Positions 18,567-32,800 of a DNA stretch of 64,000 nt are shown in pieces (the stretch's first letter is position 1; each line of letters begins with the position of its first letter). This stretch comes from Loripinus fragilis (Eukaryota; Mollusca; Bivalvia; Lucinida; Lucinidae). The translations under genes were made by a program, and so were the position numbers. The stretch is from NCBI GenBank assembly GCA_964019695.1, contig CAXHUL010000212.1, positions 1-64,000 on the forward strand. The letters are read 5' to 3'. The notes below the pieces were generated by a model that was not told where the DNA came from, did not search any database, and was given only the letters and a program-made list of their open reading frames with translations.

Positions 18567-19823
18567 CAAGAGGCTGTGACAAACTAATTTTTAGCAGACA
18601 GTTTGGGCCCAGATCTGGCCCGACAAAAAGTTTAATGTTTTGTTCTAGAAACAAAGGTGCTGATAAGACTGCATGTGCGGTATGCAGGCTGATCTTCGCA
18701 TGTAACAAAGTCGGGGTACATACATCTACAAACGAGAGGTAAATACAGCGATTTCTGAGATGTCAGGCGCTGGCGATTTTCCGCGGATGCGCAGGCTCGT
18801 CTGAGCCTTCGCTGCTCGCATAGCTGACTTATTTCATGAAATTAGATATTTAAATAATAAATTCATCAAGATGCAGAATCGTGCTACAATCAATTTATTT
18901 CTTGGTACATGTATGTGCGTCTGTGCGTACATTAAACCGGTAATGCACTCGTTGGACCCTCCGTGTGCAGTTTCATGAGGACAAACAGACACGCCGCGAT
19001 CGGCTCAACAGTTTGTTAAAATGTTCCATTTTGAGATATTTGATGTTTTGCTTGATAGGAATAGCCATTATTACATGTACTAAGAAAAACCGCTGACAAG
19101 TATTTTAAAGTCAACGTACGTAGATGTCTAGAATTTTTATTTGGCTAGAGTCTTCATCCACTTTAAACTTTGTTAGTGAACGAGACCCTGACGAGATTGT
19201 GCAAACACACATGCTCTCCTGAGTCTTCGCTGATCACATCTGTCAAAAGTACCAAGCTCATATGGGGCTCCGCGCAAGTTGATTTCATGCTCGGGTCCGA
19301 GTTGTGTTCAAGAAAAGAGCACACGCATAGAATCATAATATAGAATAATAGAAGTGCCCTCCGTGTCGCATGCGACTTGGACATATTGCCGCACTGGGAA
19401 ATCCTTTAAATGCTTAAAAGGGAGGGGAGGGTAGGGGGTGTCAGTCGGATAACCTGAGAATCACACATATTTAAGCCTTAAGTTAACTCTCTCTTCGGGG
19501 CTGGTATTTTAGAGAAAAAAAACGAGTACGTGTCACAGCACACTTTCCGTGTGTCAACGTGCATAATTCACGTGCAAATAGCTGAATCGCGGCCTTTGTT
19601 CAGTAATAAATTATGATCTCAGCCATTTGGGTGGATACATAAACTCAATAGGGTTAGTCAAAGCAGTTTCGGAATCGTTGCAAGTTCGTCAATGCTGGTG
19701 ACCTTGAATAATGTATAACATATAACGTCGCGCGCTGGCATGCGAAATAGAACGCCACATGCCAGATTACAAATCTAAGTAGAATGGAACATTGCAAAAT
19801 GTCGCTACCGCTCACGTGCTGTA

Positions 19824-20017
19824 CGGTAGAAGTATGCCGAACACAGAAACCGGACATCGATTTTCCGCCGAAAATAACGTGTGTTCGTAATTTTAGAAAT
19901 TCACTTTTCCGAAAAAGGGCAGTGTTCGATTTTTTAGGATGTTTTAAAAATTATTTTCGGCGATAATTTTTGGTGTTCGTAATTTTAGAGTGTTCGAAAT
20001 TTTAGAACATTTACCGT
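19824..20017. mobile_element. Small palindromic element, possible mariner MITE
   Basis: Ends read TACGGTA and TACCGTA, with internal inverted blocks of GTGTTCG and AATTTTAG. TA on both sides fits a TA duplication. Confidence 0.4.
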
Positions 20018-20636
20018 ACACAACTCTGGTTATAATTCAGTGGCAAGGGACAAGCGTATTGAACATCGTGGAGCTGTTTTATTGCAAGATGTAAATTTCC
20101 GTTTTCAAAAATGGATTTTCACTGGTTAAAACATAGGCATTAATAGCATGTGGGCTGCTTTTTATGTGATAATCGCAGGAAATATACAAAATAAGAGTCC
20201 TGTGCAAAATGCACTGATTTCATATGTAGTGTTTCTGACTGTGGGAGGCCGATTTTATAAAGAATTAACTATCAGCACAGGTAAATACCAAAAAAACCTT
20301 TAAAGATGTTGTGTACCCTGATAATTCTTATAATCTGTTAAAATATCTTTTTGGTATTTGCTTGTGCTCTATGTAAACTTCTCTGTCAAAGGTCTCGAAT
20401 TTGTTACAAAATGGTAATTTTTCTTAAGTTCAGCTTATTTTGACATTGGTATTTTTGTTAGCATAGCAATGGTAAAAGTCAAATTAATACCAGACTTTGA
20501 CACTTGGTCTATTGTTCTAGAAATTGGTGAAAAGCAACTTTTATTTTTTTGATTCACAGGGACCAAAATGGCCCCTAAATGCTCGTAGCTCTTCATCAGT
20601 TGTACACCTTAAATATACATGTATGTTTGTGTTCAG

Positions 20637-20802
20637 GGCCCCTGGTTTGAAGGTAGAAGCTTTCCATGGAAATAGTAAAAGAGAAAAAGAACGAGCCTTG
20701 GCAAAAGTTCAGCGACGAGGTGGAATATGTCTTACAACATATGGACTGGTTGTCACAAGTTGGGAAACCTTGGGTCAGAGAGATGGTCGAGAGTTTGTAT
20801 GG
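20637..20802 (+). CDS. ERCC6L: ERCC6L exon a
   Basis: Acceptor TTGTGTTCAG, donor GTAATT. Encodes [11 protein letters not shown] ... GREFVW, the lobe-1 segment before motif II. It begins with one base completing a split codon (Trp in vertebrates), so at least one upstream exon is expected. Confidence 0.9.
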
Positions 20803-23800
20803 GTAATTTAATTGGTTTATTCATTAAATTTGCTAGTTCTTTTCTGAACTGAAGACTGAATAAATTTTTAAACCTATCCTACCAATATTTTTGTCCTGAA
20901 AATGTTGTCTACTTTTTATGTCAGCTGTATATATGATTATATTCAAGTGCTCTTCAGACTGGTTGTCATAAAAAGTAAGTATGATCAGGGTAAACCACAA
21001 ACACACACTGTAGACCAACCCACGGCACCGTGAGGAAGAGCCACAGTACCTTTACAGTGACAAGACATCCGAAAGACCCAGTTGGGAAATCTTGGGTCAG
21101 AAATATGGCTGAGAATTTGTATGGGTAATTAGATTGTCATTAAATTTGCTAGTTCTTTTCTGATCTGAAGATTGAGTTTGATCCCCACCCTGTCCCATAC
21201 TTTTGTGGATATTTTGTATGGTCATTCTCCTCCTTTTGCTGATTCAAGAAGGGTCAGTGTCAGTTACAAGCACATAGCTCCAGATAAGGATTGGAGGCAA
21301 ATGGGTATTTACCCACCTCTTTTTGGCTTAATTGGGTATTTCAAATTTTGAATTGGGTATTTCAATTTTTTGTATTGGGTATCTATCTGAAAGCAAATAA
21401 GCAATGAAAGCGGGCCTTGTTTCTCCTGACTTTTTTTGTTTACTTTCGGTTTCACTTTCAGAAAGCACACTTGCAATATTAGTATATCGAAGATCGCTAT
21501 TTCCAACTTATTTTGAAAATCCAACGTATCTATCAATTCATCTTTGATTCTTCGAACCACCAACGCAGTATTAGAGTTAGTTGCGATATGATATTATTCA
21601 ATTGCTCTAAGGCTTTTTCGCCGACGTTACGCCATTGTTATTGTAAAACGAGACGAATGTGGTAATCGTGTATATATTGGGTATAGCTAAACAGCGATAA
21701 GAATGTTCCTGGACTGGTTTACAATTTAATTATGTAGATTCGGCGCTACACCATGTATAAATTTGTACCCAATAACAGCTTGTGATGCGAAAAACGACAA
21801 TCGCAAATTGAAAGCTATAGCGTCATACGCTACGAAAAAGTTCGGAATTGAGTATCAAGGACTTTTATTGCGTTTTTGTACGCACAGAAATGAATTTAAT
21901 TACGTTCTCAGGTCCATGAAATTGCGTAAATACGCAATACGCAGCCTTATCTGGAGCTATGCAAGCAAAGTATACGCACAAAGTACTGGTTTACTGCTTA
22001 GTCATGCTTGCCCAGGAAAAAGTGTGGTTAGGTTAACTGACTGTCTCTACATGACCATAGGTGTGACTGGGATGTAAAACCACAAATTAACCCCCCCCCT
22101 TCCCCCACCGAAAAAGATACAATTTTAACCCTTATCTCTCCAGAAAGCTTTGTCTGCTTTTTTATGCAGTGCACTTCAGGCTAAATTTTATCATTTATCA
22201 TTGAAGCAATCACTATGAGCGACCCAGGGCCAAAGAGCCCTCTTGTTTAGGCTACCCATGCCATTTGGGATTTGCAGCATTAACTTCAAAAATCCTTGAT
22301 GGTCAGTGTTAACTTTGACCAAATATGGATAAGTATTTCTGGAGTTATGGCCGTTGTTTAATGAAAAACACCACATTTATGGTCATGCATTTGGCCCAAA
22401 TGTTCACAAACACACATACTAGTATTCTTAGTAATTTCTATTGTAAATTTATATAAATGTATTCATAGATCCAGATAAGGAAATCTTATTTGCGTCAAAA
22501 TTCAATTATTTTCTTACCCATTAATTTAAACATGTGTTTTGGGTGCTCAAAAGAATCGTCTCATTGAGACGGTTCTTTTGAGTATTCACAACATACGTTT
22601 TGGATGAGAAATAAAAAAATAATTTTCCAATACTCACTCTTACCTGGAGGCCTGTGTATTTTAGGACTACATGATACTTGATGAAGGCCACAAGATCAAG
22701 AATCCAACTAAAACCAGCAAAGGAGTACATGCCATAGCTGCCCGCAACAGAATCATACTAACTGGTACCCCGGTACAGAACAATTTGAAGGTAAGGCCAT
22801 CCTTAAGAGAATATTGTTTGCTGTCATGCGACTCATAATTTTCCAGGTTGTTAGCTAGGTATACGTAGGTTGTTTTTTTTCTCTCGCTGATTTGTTAAAT
22901 AGACATTAAAAATAAAGAAAAAATGTCTAAAATTAGCATATAAAAATTATTTCTCCGCATTAGCCATTAAGTTTTATGGGTAAGTGTCATTTTTATTGAG
23001 TAGGTTGAGTGACAGCAAGCAAAAGTTTTTTTGAAGATGGCCTGTTAGCAAACTATTGTTAGAGATACTTAACTCTTAAATTGCTAGCGGTGACTTTTGT
23101 CGTGTGCTGGTAACCTTTGCAAACAGTTTTGATCAAGATTAGGACCAACAGAATGTCGGTTCTGATCTGGATCCAAACTGTTTGACACTCTGAAAGAATT
23201 TTTGAAAAAGTTAATTTCGAAAAGAAGTCAGCAGACGAAAAAGTGAGTGAAAAATTACCTAGGCTGCCAAGAGTTAAACCTACGACTGGTACCCCGGAAT
23301 GGAAAAACAATTTAAAGATATCAACAACAAACTTACATGTTTAGACATGCATCAATATAGATGCTTAACCTTTAAGCCCACACTAGGGAGCAATTCTGAT
23401 GACAAAGTAGCCATTTTGTTGGCGACTCTTGCTCAGCAGTGTCTATTGCCATCCAATTTTTTAGCCATCATCTTTGTGTATTTCCAGTGTGGATTGTTTG
23501 TCATGTCAGTTGATATAACACACATGTGACTTCAATTACTAAAGCGAATGGACCAATCAAAATCAGTCTTATTTAGTCGCATGGATGGTACTATACTATA
23601 GAGATACTGAACAATCAGGATGACCCTTCACAACATGACTGTGCTTATTTGGGCACCGTGAGAAAACCTGTCTTCGGGGTTTCCATCAAAGTGAGATTCA
23701 ACCGGGCCTGTTCAGCTACAGGGACTAGCTAAGAGAATTGCAATTTCGCTCGTAGCAAGTCTAGATATGATACTTTCCAGTAAGTAAATAACAAAGGCGC

Positions 23801-26800
23801 TGATTAGGCTGCACGGATGCGCAGGCTGGTCTGCGTCTTTGTTGCTCTATTCCTCCGAAGACAGGTTTTCTTGCGTTGAGGCCAATTTCATAGACTGTGC
23901 ACTGAATTTTCATTACAAAAATTTGTGAGATGCAGACATGACATAGAAAAAATCTGGACAAAATTTTATAAATTTTAGTGATTTCGTTGGGTCAGCAACT
24001 TCAGAATTCAGTAGTAAAATGACAAATCTTTCATTAGCATATATTAATGGTAAATCATACCTGTCATGATTGAATTATTTTTTACTTTAACAGGAGTTAT
24101 GGGCCTTGTTTGACTTTGTCCACCAGGGATCATTATTGGGTACACAGAAAACATTCAAGATGGAGTATGACAGTCCTATCACAAGAGTAAGTTACATTGA
24201 TCTGCTTGTCAAAGTACACTGCTCAATATTGTTATTAGGGCGCCCGTTGGAAGAGCCCTTTTGTTTTCAGCTTTTCTGTCGGTCGGTTGGTCCGTCTGTC
24301 CTTTAGTGGACACTCTAACTTCGTCATTTATCAGCCGATTTCTTGCAAATTTGAATATATGGATTACTTTCATCAATTTAACTCTTGCCCATGTTTGAAA
24401 ATGGGTTGTGTCTCAGGGTTCGCACAGGCTTGAAACGTATGTGAATATACAGGGCTGTCTTGAAAATTCCTTGAAAATAAAATTTGCCTTGAAAATTACT
24501 TGAAAAACAGTCAAAGGCCTTGAAAAGTCCCTGAATTTGATCATTTACAGGAGGATTCAGGACTGTTTTTGGAGACCTAAATCAGTATAAAATTGTGGTG
24601 CCTGGATTTGGTGCAGCATATGCTGCACCAAATAAAGGCTCCCCCATTTTATACTAATTTTCTAAAATTTATATCTTTAGTAATGCATTCTAGCATTTCA
24701 AAAATAGAATTTTAAGGTCACTGCCCACACCTGGGCGATTTTTTTTCCCAAAAATAGAATTTTTTCATTTTTTGATATTCTGTAGTACATCATATTATAA
24801 GAAAAATAACGCATTTTAAAGAAAATGTACCGTCCAGTTCAAAAGTTACAGCTCTTCATTATATGGCCTATGTTGGCTTTTTTACGCAGCTTTTTGGAAA
24901 CTCATTAAGACAAGTAAAATATTCTGTAACTCAATTTTGTATCTGAAAATCGTAATTTCAAACAAGCATGCGAAGCCATTAATAATTAAGAACTTTTTCT
25001 CAAACAATTCTTTTGCAGCTATACAAGTATTTTTCTTCATATCACGCTTTCAAATCAGCATTCACCGACATTTGTGCATTCGTTTTCAGCAATTACTGAC
25101 TGATAATTCAATATTTAAACATACTTTAAAAAAATAAATTTTTCTCAATTTTTTTTAGGAAAGTGATCATTATATAAGATGCATTATGACAGAATTTAAA
25201 GAAAATTCACCGTCTAATTAGTGAGATATTACAAAATAAGTATCCCTACCCCCTAAACTACAAAATAATGAACTAAGCAGGCTTTTCTTATTTCTAAGCA
25301 TGTTAATACCTTACAAACCAAACACTATTGATTGAAATACCTCACTGTGAACTGCCAAATGAAACTATATGTATTCCAAATACTTGGAACATTTATATGC
25401 ATATATGAGAAGACTTTTCAATACCAAAAACGATACCAAAATACCCCACCCACGGTAAAAAGAATCCTATCTTCATTTTGTCTGAACACCTAGTCGATAT
25501 ATATTTTGACCAAATTTGCATAGATACATCATTAGGATAGAGATGTAATGTTTTGGGGACATTTACCGTTTTTCAAGGTCACAAGGTAACTCTGCATGTC
25601 TAAATGAGGTGAAAAATGTGCTGTTTAAATATACATCGCTTCAATTGATCGATGCATATACTACATGTACTCATCCAAAAATTTGAAATGCTTTTAAATC
25701 ATTGTTGCGGTCTCGGGCGCCATACTAATGTTCGATCGCGACGCAAGGCCAGACCTTAACACTTGACCAGAGGAGGTTTATTTCTATATGATCTATTTAT
25801 CCCTTGACGGACATCTTTCGGTTGAAACATGTCAAATGTAAAGTAAACTTGGAGATTAGCAAATATTTTAGCGTAATATTGTAAATATTTTATTGCTCAT
25901 TTTTTTTTATATTTGCTGTGGGTGCTCAAAAGAATCGTCTCACTGAGTACCTATAACTTACCTATGCTTTGGTTGGACCCGCATTTTTATGAAAAAGGTT
26001 CTTTTTATCCCCACGCTCCTCCCGCTACTAAAGGGGGTATTCATTGGCGCGGAGGGGGAGCGGGTATTATTTTTGGTACGGATCCCGTAGGCGTTGGTCA
26101 TGGGCGGAATTGGCCACGAGTAGTCTAGAGGGGCTAGACATTTTCTATGTGCATATCACACGAAACAGGTTTGTGGATTGGGCCCGCATTTACATGAATA
26201 TAAATGCATATATGAGCATCGATGCGACAAAACCTGTCTTTAGGGTTTCCGATAAGATCATACCAAAACCAGCCTTCTCAGCCACAGAGACTAGATAGAA
26301 TATTGAAGTCTCGCTTGGAGCAAGTTTAAATGCGATACTATTCAATTTGTAAATAGCAAAGGCGCTGATCAGACTGCGCAGATGCGCAAGCTGGTCTGTG
26401 CCTTTGTTGTTTGCAGACTGCAGACCCTGATGGCAGAATTCCTCGCGTACCTTTAGTAAATTTAGAGTAGGCCTAACTATAATTTAGACTCACGACTATA
26501 CTTGAGTCAACCTTAGCCCAAGATAGCCCTTGTAGCTAAATATTGGAACGCATCAATTTGACATAAGGCAAATTGTTTAGGACGCACACTAAAGCGAGGG
26601 ACTCTCAACGTCAACGTCAAGTACAATACTTGTCGTTTACGCATAATGACGTCATAAGAGCAAGTGACGTCATTAGCGCACGTCAGGTTCAAAGTAGACG
26701 CTAGAGAACGTGACGAGATAGTCTGTCTTGGTGAAATTTTAATGCAGGTAAAATAAAACCAGAAAGTCATGTATATATCTATATACAAGTAGTTATATCT

Positions 26801-29800
26801 TTATTGTTGTTGTGGACTGTCAAAAAACCGCGAACAGTCGACTGACATTTCCCTGGTATAATGCGTGTTCCATTACACTGACTGATTTTTTTTCTTCTCA
26901 CAGAGCTGAGCGTCCATCGTTTAGTATCCGTAAAGAATGCCAACTTTTGTTGTTCATTATACTTAAAATTGTGTTTGCATTTTTAATGTGATATCAATCA
27001 CTTTCAGATTACCAACGTGCAGTGTAACGGGCATTTCTGTCTGTAGAAAACATATCATAGTTGCGTAAAATCACACTTTGTCGTAATCGAACGCTACCAA
27101 GTATAACCTCCCTTGATGATTTAGAGTTACGGTTATTGCTATGGGCAGTGACCTTAAAGTGTAAATTAGTATTTTTCATAAGTTTTCAGTCCTTGAAAAC
27201 AGTCCGAAAGTCTTTTAGAAGTCCTTGAATTTTACACAAACTTGCCTGTATGAACCTTGTGTCTGATGAACGATAACCATTATGGTCATGAAAATGGCTG
27301 CCGCCTGTCTGTTTGACAGTCAAACTTAGTCATTTATCACCTGCTTTTTTTCCATATTTCATATATGGATCATTTTCATCAAAATCTCACCCATGTTTGA
27401 ATATGGGTTTTGTATGATGAACCTAATCAAGATGGCCAAATCTTCAATGTGCATTATTGGGCCTTTTTACTGTAGGGCATTATGTTGTGACACTTTTTAG
27501 CTGTATTGAAATTAATGTGGCCTGGTCGCTTAGCTGAAGCTGTAGCATATCAGAATAAACTTATCATGTCCCTGTCTTATCATGGCAATCCATACGGATC
27601 AATGTCAGACCCTCTGATAACTTTGTATTCTTACACTAAGGGCAATCTCTTAGTAATGTGTAAACAATTTTTTACTGTCATGTGATAAATAGAGAATAAA
27701 ATGCGAGGCTTGCCGAGCATTTTATCTCTTTTTCGCAACCAGTTTAATAATTCAATAATGCAGGAGCATGATTGTTAGCTTCTATTTATCATATGACGTA
27801 AAAATTATTTTGCATCATATTTTTGGCGTGAAAATAATAGGGTTTTGCCATATGCGTGACGTTACAAGCGTCATTTCATAACGTTTCCCGAAATTCTGTA
27901 AATCACTAGTGGTTTATCAATTTTATTGCATTGCGTTATTTCACTCTCACACATGACGTCATGTGATAAATAGAATCTAATATTCATGCTCCTGTATTAT
28001 TAAATTTATTATTAAGCTTGTTGCAAAAAAGCGCTGAAATGCCTGCCAAGCCTCACATTTGATCTCTTTTCTTCATCTTGTTTTATAAATTCAATTGAGC
28101 ACTCATGTAAGATCCTCTTTCTCTTTTGCTTGTGAGTGACATCTTTTGTTGTCTACTGTTTACACATGCACATAGTTTGTATCCAGGGGAGGCCTGGCAG
28201 AACATGATCCGGATCCAAACTTTTTGACACTATGATGGTGTTCCTGAAATATTTTTTGAAAGAGTTAATTTTGAAAAATATTAGGGGACGAGAAAAAAAA
28301 ATCAGGAAAAAAATTCCAGTATGCCGAGTGAGGGCCAGTATTGTGAGGAGATGAGAAGCCCAACCATTTAGAATATATAAGCCAATACGTGAGATTTGAT
28401 ACTTATTGCTATGTCATGGGATAACAGCTCACTGCTCCAGGGTTCCCACAAGCTCTGGAAATCATGGAAAACCCGGAAAATCACTAAAAAAGTTCCATGC
28501 TTGGAAAAATCATGGAATTTGAAAAAATCTGAATAATCATGGAAAAATCATGGAATTTTGTGAAATAATATGACAAATCACCAGTAGCCAGAAAACCAGC
28601 TGTCGGACACACAAGTGTCTGACAGCTTGTTTACTGGCTACTTGTGGTTTAAAGTTTTAGTTATTTGAAATGAATGAAAAGTCTACAAGCATGTTGTTGT
28701 TGCTGCATTCAGCATTTATGCTCAGCGTGGTGAAGTTGCTGCTAAAAGGGGAGGTTGGAGTCTGTGCATTAAATAGTCATGGAAATTACATTGTTGATCA
28801 TGGAAAATCATGGAAAAATCATGGAATTGTGTTTTTGAATTTCTGTGGGAACCCTGCTGCTCACATACACAAAGTATGGATGTAGATCAAGACTCGGACC
28901 AAAATTAAGACCTCAAGCCACGCTGGATATATCAGCATGCACATTTTTGGAAAATTTTGTGCATATGTGTCAGCATTTCAAGTGCTGACCAGGCGACAAA
29001 AATATTTCAATATTGCACTTGTCCTGCAGGACGAGTGAGTTACTATTTTCACTTGTCCTACAAACACATGCAATTGTCATATAAAAGCGTAAAGAACACA
29101 AGGGAGTAATATGTAATATGAATCCTCGAGTAATTCTTCCCAAAGCACTCGTCCTACAGGACGAGTGCTTTGGGAAGAATTACTCGTACTTTATAGATTT
29201 CACTTGTAATTACAAGTGGACGAGTGGAAATTTTGCCGCCCTGCTGAAACAAATACTGTTACAGGCTAGAGAGAAAGATGCCACTATAGGGGAAAAGAAA
29301 CTTGGTATGGAGATGGCTGAGAGCTTGAAGAATATCATTGCCCCCTATTTTCTGAGGAGAACAAAGGCCGAGGTGCAGAACAGAGAAGACAAGGAGAACG
29401 AGGACCCGGACAGCACTAATAATTCAAAGGCCTCTATTAAGTGAGTGGGCTTCCTCAGAGAAATGTTTCATAAGGCCTAAAATAAAAAATTGTGTGTTTC
29501 AGGTTACCCTACCGTGCCTAATTTTTTGCCCCCGACCCTAAAGTTTTTAAGCAATTCATTCAGGTGATTTTCAAGGTATTTCCCATGTCGGCCATCTTGT
29601 TTCCCCAACTTCCCCATGTAAAAACTTTTAACAAAATAAAAATATTTTCCTACCTACCGTCCCTATTTTAAAATTTCATGTTACCTGAAACACACATTTT
29701 TTTTTTTGCCTAATGAGGCTTTAACCCTCTACCTCACAGAGATACCTTTTAACGCTTTTGCAAACAGAGTAGGCCCTGATCAGGCAGCTCTTACAAGAGC

Positions 29801-32800
29801 TGCCTGATCAGGGCCTATTCTGTTTGCTAATATGGGAATAATTATGATATATCTGATCCTACACTAGTGGACCTGACAAGAATTTTCCTTGTTCTACGTA
29901 CCAGCATGAAAGTTTATTTCTATAATTATTCATAGTGGGTGGAGCCTAGCATGAATAATCATGAAGTATTAAAAGGTTTAATGATTTCTGGTCTTTTTCC
30001 ACAGGCTGAATCATTGTTGGCCCTTGTCCTGCTGGATTAATAATTAACATGGTGCATTCAGTTCTGTTTTCCAGCCAGTTCAGTCACCTGATTTCAATTA
30101 AAACAGTGGCTCTTGAGCGTACATTGAAAACAGTGCAGATCCTGATCAGATGGCTTTGTCGGAAGCCAGCTTGACGAAGCCAGCTGATTTGGAGCTACAC
30201 TGTTTTTAAAGAGGATATATCTGGGTCCAGCAGGTCAAGGGAATATTTCAGAATTTTTCTTTTAAAAATGTGATCTAAAAGCATCTAGACTTTGTTCAAA
30301 TGCTGCCAAAGCACCGACTTAAAGGGATTAAGACCCCTTTGTGCCATTTCTAATTTTTGTCTCAAAGCCCTTTTACATGAGTGATTGCCCTGTAACATTG
30401 TTGGGGAGAGGGGGTTGGGGTCACGATAAGGCACCGCTGTAAAAGCACACTCATATTTTCTTACCACTGTTGTCCCCTCCCCAACTTCGTAAGGCATTCA
30501 TTACCTGTTGAGCCTTGAATTGTTTCATATATTTCATATTTATGAACATTTACCAGGGATATTGCCAGAAATTTAGCTTGATGGGCTGAAGGCCAAAAAC
30601 GAATTTGAGTATTTAAGGATCCCTTAGGTGGCCTCTCCTGAAACAAAATCTGCTTTTGTTTCCTGTATTTTGAGCTGTTTATCTCATCAATATACTTTCA
30701 TAACAACAAAAGGCTGATTTTAAGCTTTATTTTTCAGCCCAAGTAAGTTGAAGGTGACAAAGGCCCTGTTCAACATGAATTTGATTTCACAGCTTCGAAT
30801 GTTGAAATTAAGAGACAGGCTGTGGTTTTCTAAAAATGGCCCTGTCTCTTAATTTTTTCCATTCCAACAGAGCTTTAGTAGAATAAAATACATGCAGATT
30901 TGGGCCTTCAATCTTTATCCTCATTAGTTTGTCACAGGTTATAGGGGCAAGATGGTTTCTCAAAGGTGTTGTGACCAGGGTTTTTTTTAGCTAAATACCC
31001 TTTCATACTCAGCTGTGTGCACAGGATGACTCAGTGCTAATGTTGTCAGGATTATTAATTTGGGAACTCCTCCCTGTGGTACTCCATAATCAGGTTCCAG
31101 AGAACAGCCTTTGTCCGACCCAGATGTTAAATTATTGCTCAGCCCCGCATCAATGCACGACTTACAAAACATTTTGTTTTTGTCGTTATCAAACGTGAGC
31201 CATTTGTCGTGGCTCAAATTTTCTGATTTCATTAGTTTTTGAAGGCTGATTATCCTCAGCTTGGTCAGGGACTTCTATATCGTCCGTTGATGGCACTGTT
31301 TATTCTGAACTGTCGGTGTTTTGTGCAAAAAAGGTTATTTTCAGTTGATATGTTTGTTCTGTGTGAATAAACGCTTACAAATACACAAGCACTTATCAAT
31401 ACAGAGCGTTTAGGTTGTCTCCCTTAGAAGCAAAAGAAGTTTGGATTGTCTCTCTTAGAAACAAGTAATAGATTTTAAAAACGGAAATACCGGCCCTAAC
31501 ACTGAAAAAATATGCGCCACACGGAAATTTCATGCGCCGAAACAGCGCAAACAACATTTTTGTGTGGACCATATGGATTTTCTATTTGCATATGATGCAA
31601 TGGCGCGGCCCAAATTGATCCCTGATTTACGATGTAGGATTCTGTTTATGATAAAACACATTTTCTAGATGTTTCTTACATTTTAGGTTTTAGAATTATT
31701 TAAATAAAAAACATAGCCTTGTCACAGATTACATTTTAATGTGACTTTCCATTAACAATCCCTATATAGATCAAGGTCTTGAAATGGTTCTCCTCCATCA
31801 CTGCTTGTTAGTCCCCTACCTGTGTTCACACTGGAGGGAACTATAGGTTTGCCCTCCATCTGTCCGCTGAAATCTGGATCCAAAGATAATTAAAAAAACT
31901 TTTCAAGCTAGATTGATGAATCATGGTACGTGATTGTGCTCACCATTTTTATTTTGCTGTCACTTGAAAATTGTGGTTGCTATGTTTCTTTCAGAATGCC
32001 GACAATGACGAGGAAGAACGACCTTATTGTCTGGCTATTTATGTCAGAAACACAGCTCAAGATCTACAGAGATTTCCTGGAGCTGGACTCTGTGAAAGAG
32101 GTGAGGCATGCACCACATCCTGTACTTATAGTGCATGCTGGGTAATTTTTCATGATTTTTTGGTCATCTGCAGATATTTTTCAACATAGCTTTTTTTTAA
32201 ATATTCTTTCTACAGAAATTTTCTGAAACTGGACTGTACATGTGTAAAAGAATTGAGATCTGTACCACATCCTGTATTAACTCTTTGGCTGCTACTCTAC
32301 TAAATATCGTCTGTTGTGTGTCGTCTGCTAGTCCTTTTAAAACTGCTGTAACAAAATGGGTCCACACTGTTTGCAAATAAGCTGAAATTACTCCATGATG
32401 TTAATCACGACTAAATGTCTGTTGTGTGTTATCTGCTGATCCTTTTAATACGTCCCTGTAGCAAACAGTGTGGACCCAGATCAGTCTGCTCCTGTAGGAG
32501 CAGTCTGATCAGTGTCCACACTGTTTGAATGTATGCTGAAATTAGTCTGTGATGTTAGCAACTAGATGCAACATACAACCTTTGCAGACAACACTTTTAT
32601 ATGCATTGTTTCATAGCAAGCAAAGGACTATAAGTTATTGGAAGGAATCTCTGAATGCTGGGTAATTGTTTATGATTTTTGTCGTCTGCAGTTATTTTTC
32701 AACATAACTTTTTTTTCAAAATGTTCTTTCAGAAATAACATCAGAGTGCTTAACAGCTTGGATCAAGATCAGCCACAACATTCTGTCAGGCCTGATTTTG

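Larger units (their letters stand above)
18213..20636. other. No exon recognised; repeat fragments
   Basis: Contains a poly-C/CA tract (18531-18566), a fragment with GATGCGCAGGCTCGTCTGAGCC (palindromic repeat family, 18774-18830) and a small TA-flanked palindromic element (19824-20017). I looked for the Walker A exon of the downstream helicase and did not find it. Confidence 0.45.
24414..27259. mobile_element. CAGGG-ended hAT-like MITE split by a nested insertion
   Basis: Starts CAGGGTTCGCACAGGC and ends with TGAACCTTG. TGTCT at 24409-24413 recurs at 27260-27264. The two halves (24414-24715 and 27158-27259) match intact copies at 34645-35049 and 35412-35829, carrying repeated CTTGAAAAGTCCTTGAA blocks. 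Confidence 0.75.

Noticed and set aside
21763..22077. 104-aa frame
   Set aside because: It runs through the right end of the 21273-21961 transposon into flanking DNA, so it is not one gene.
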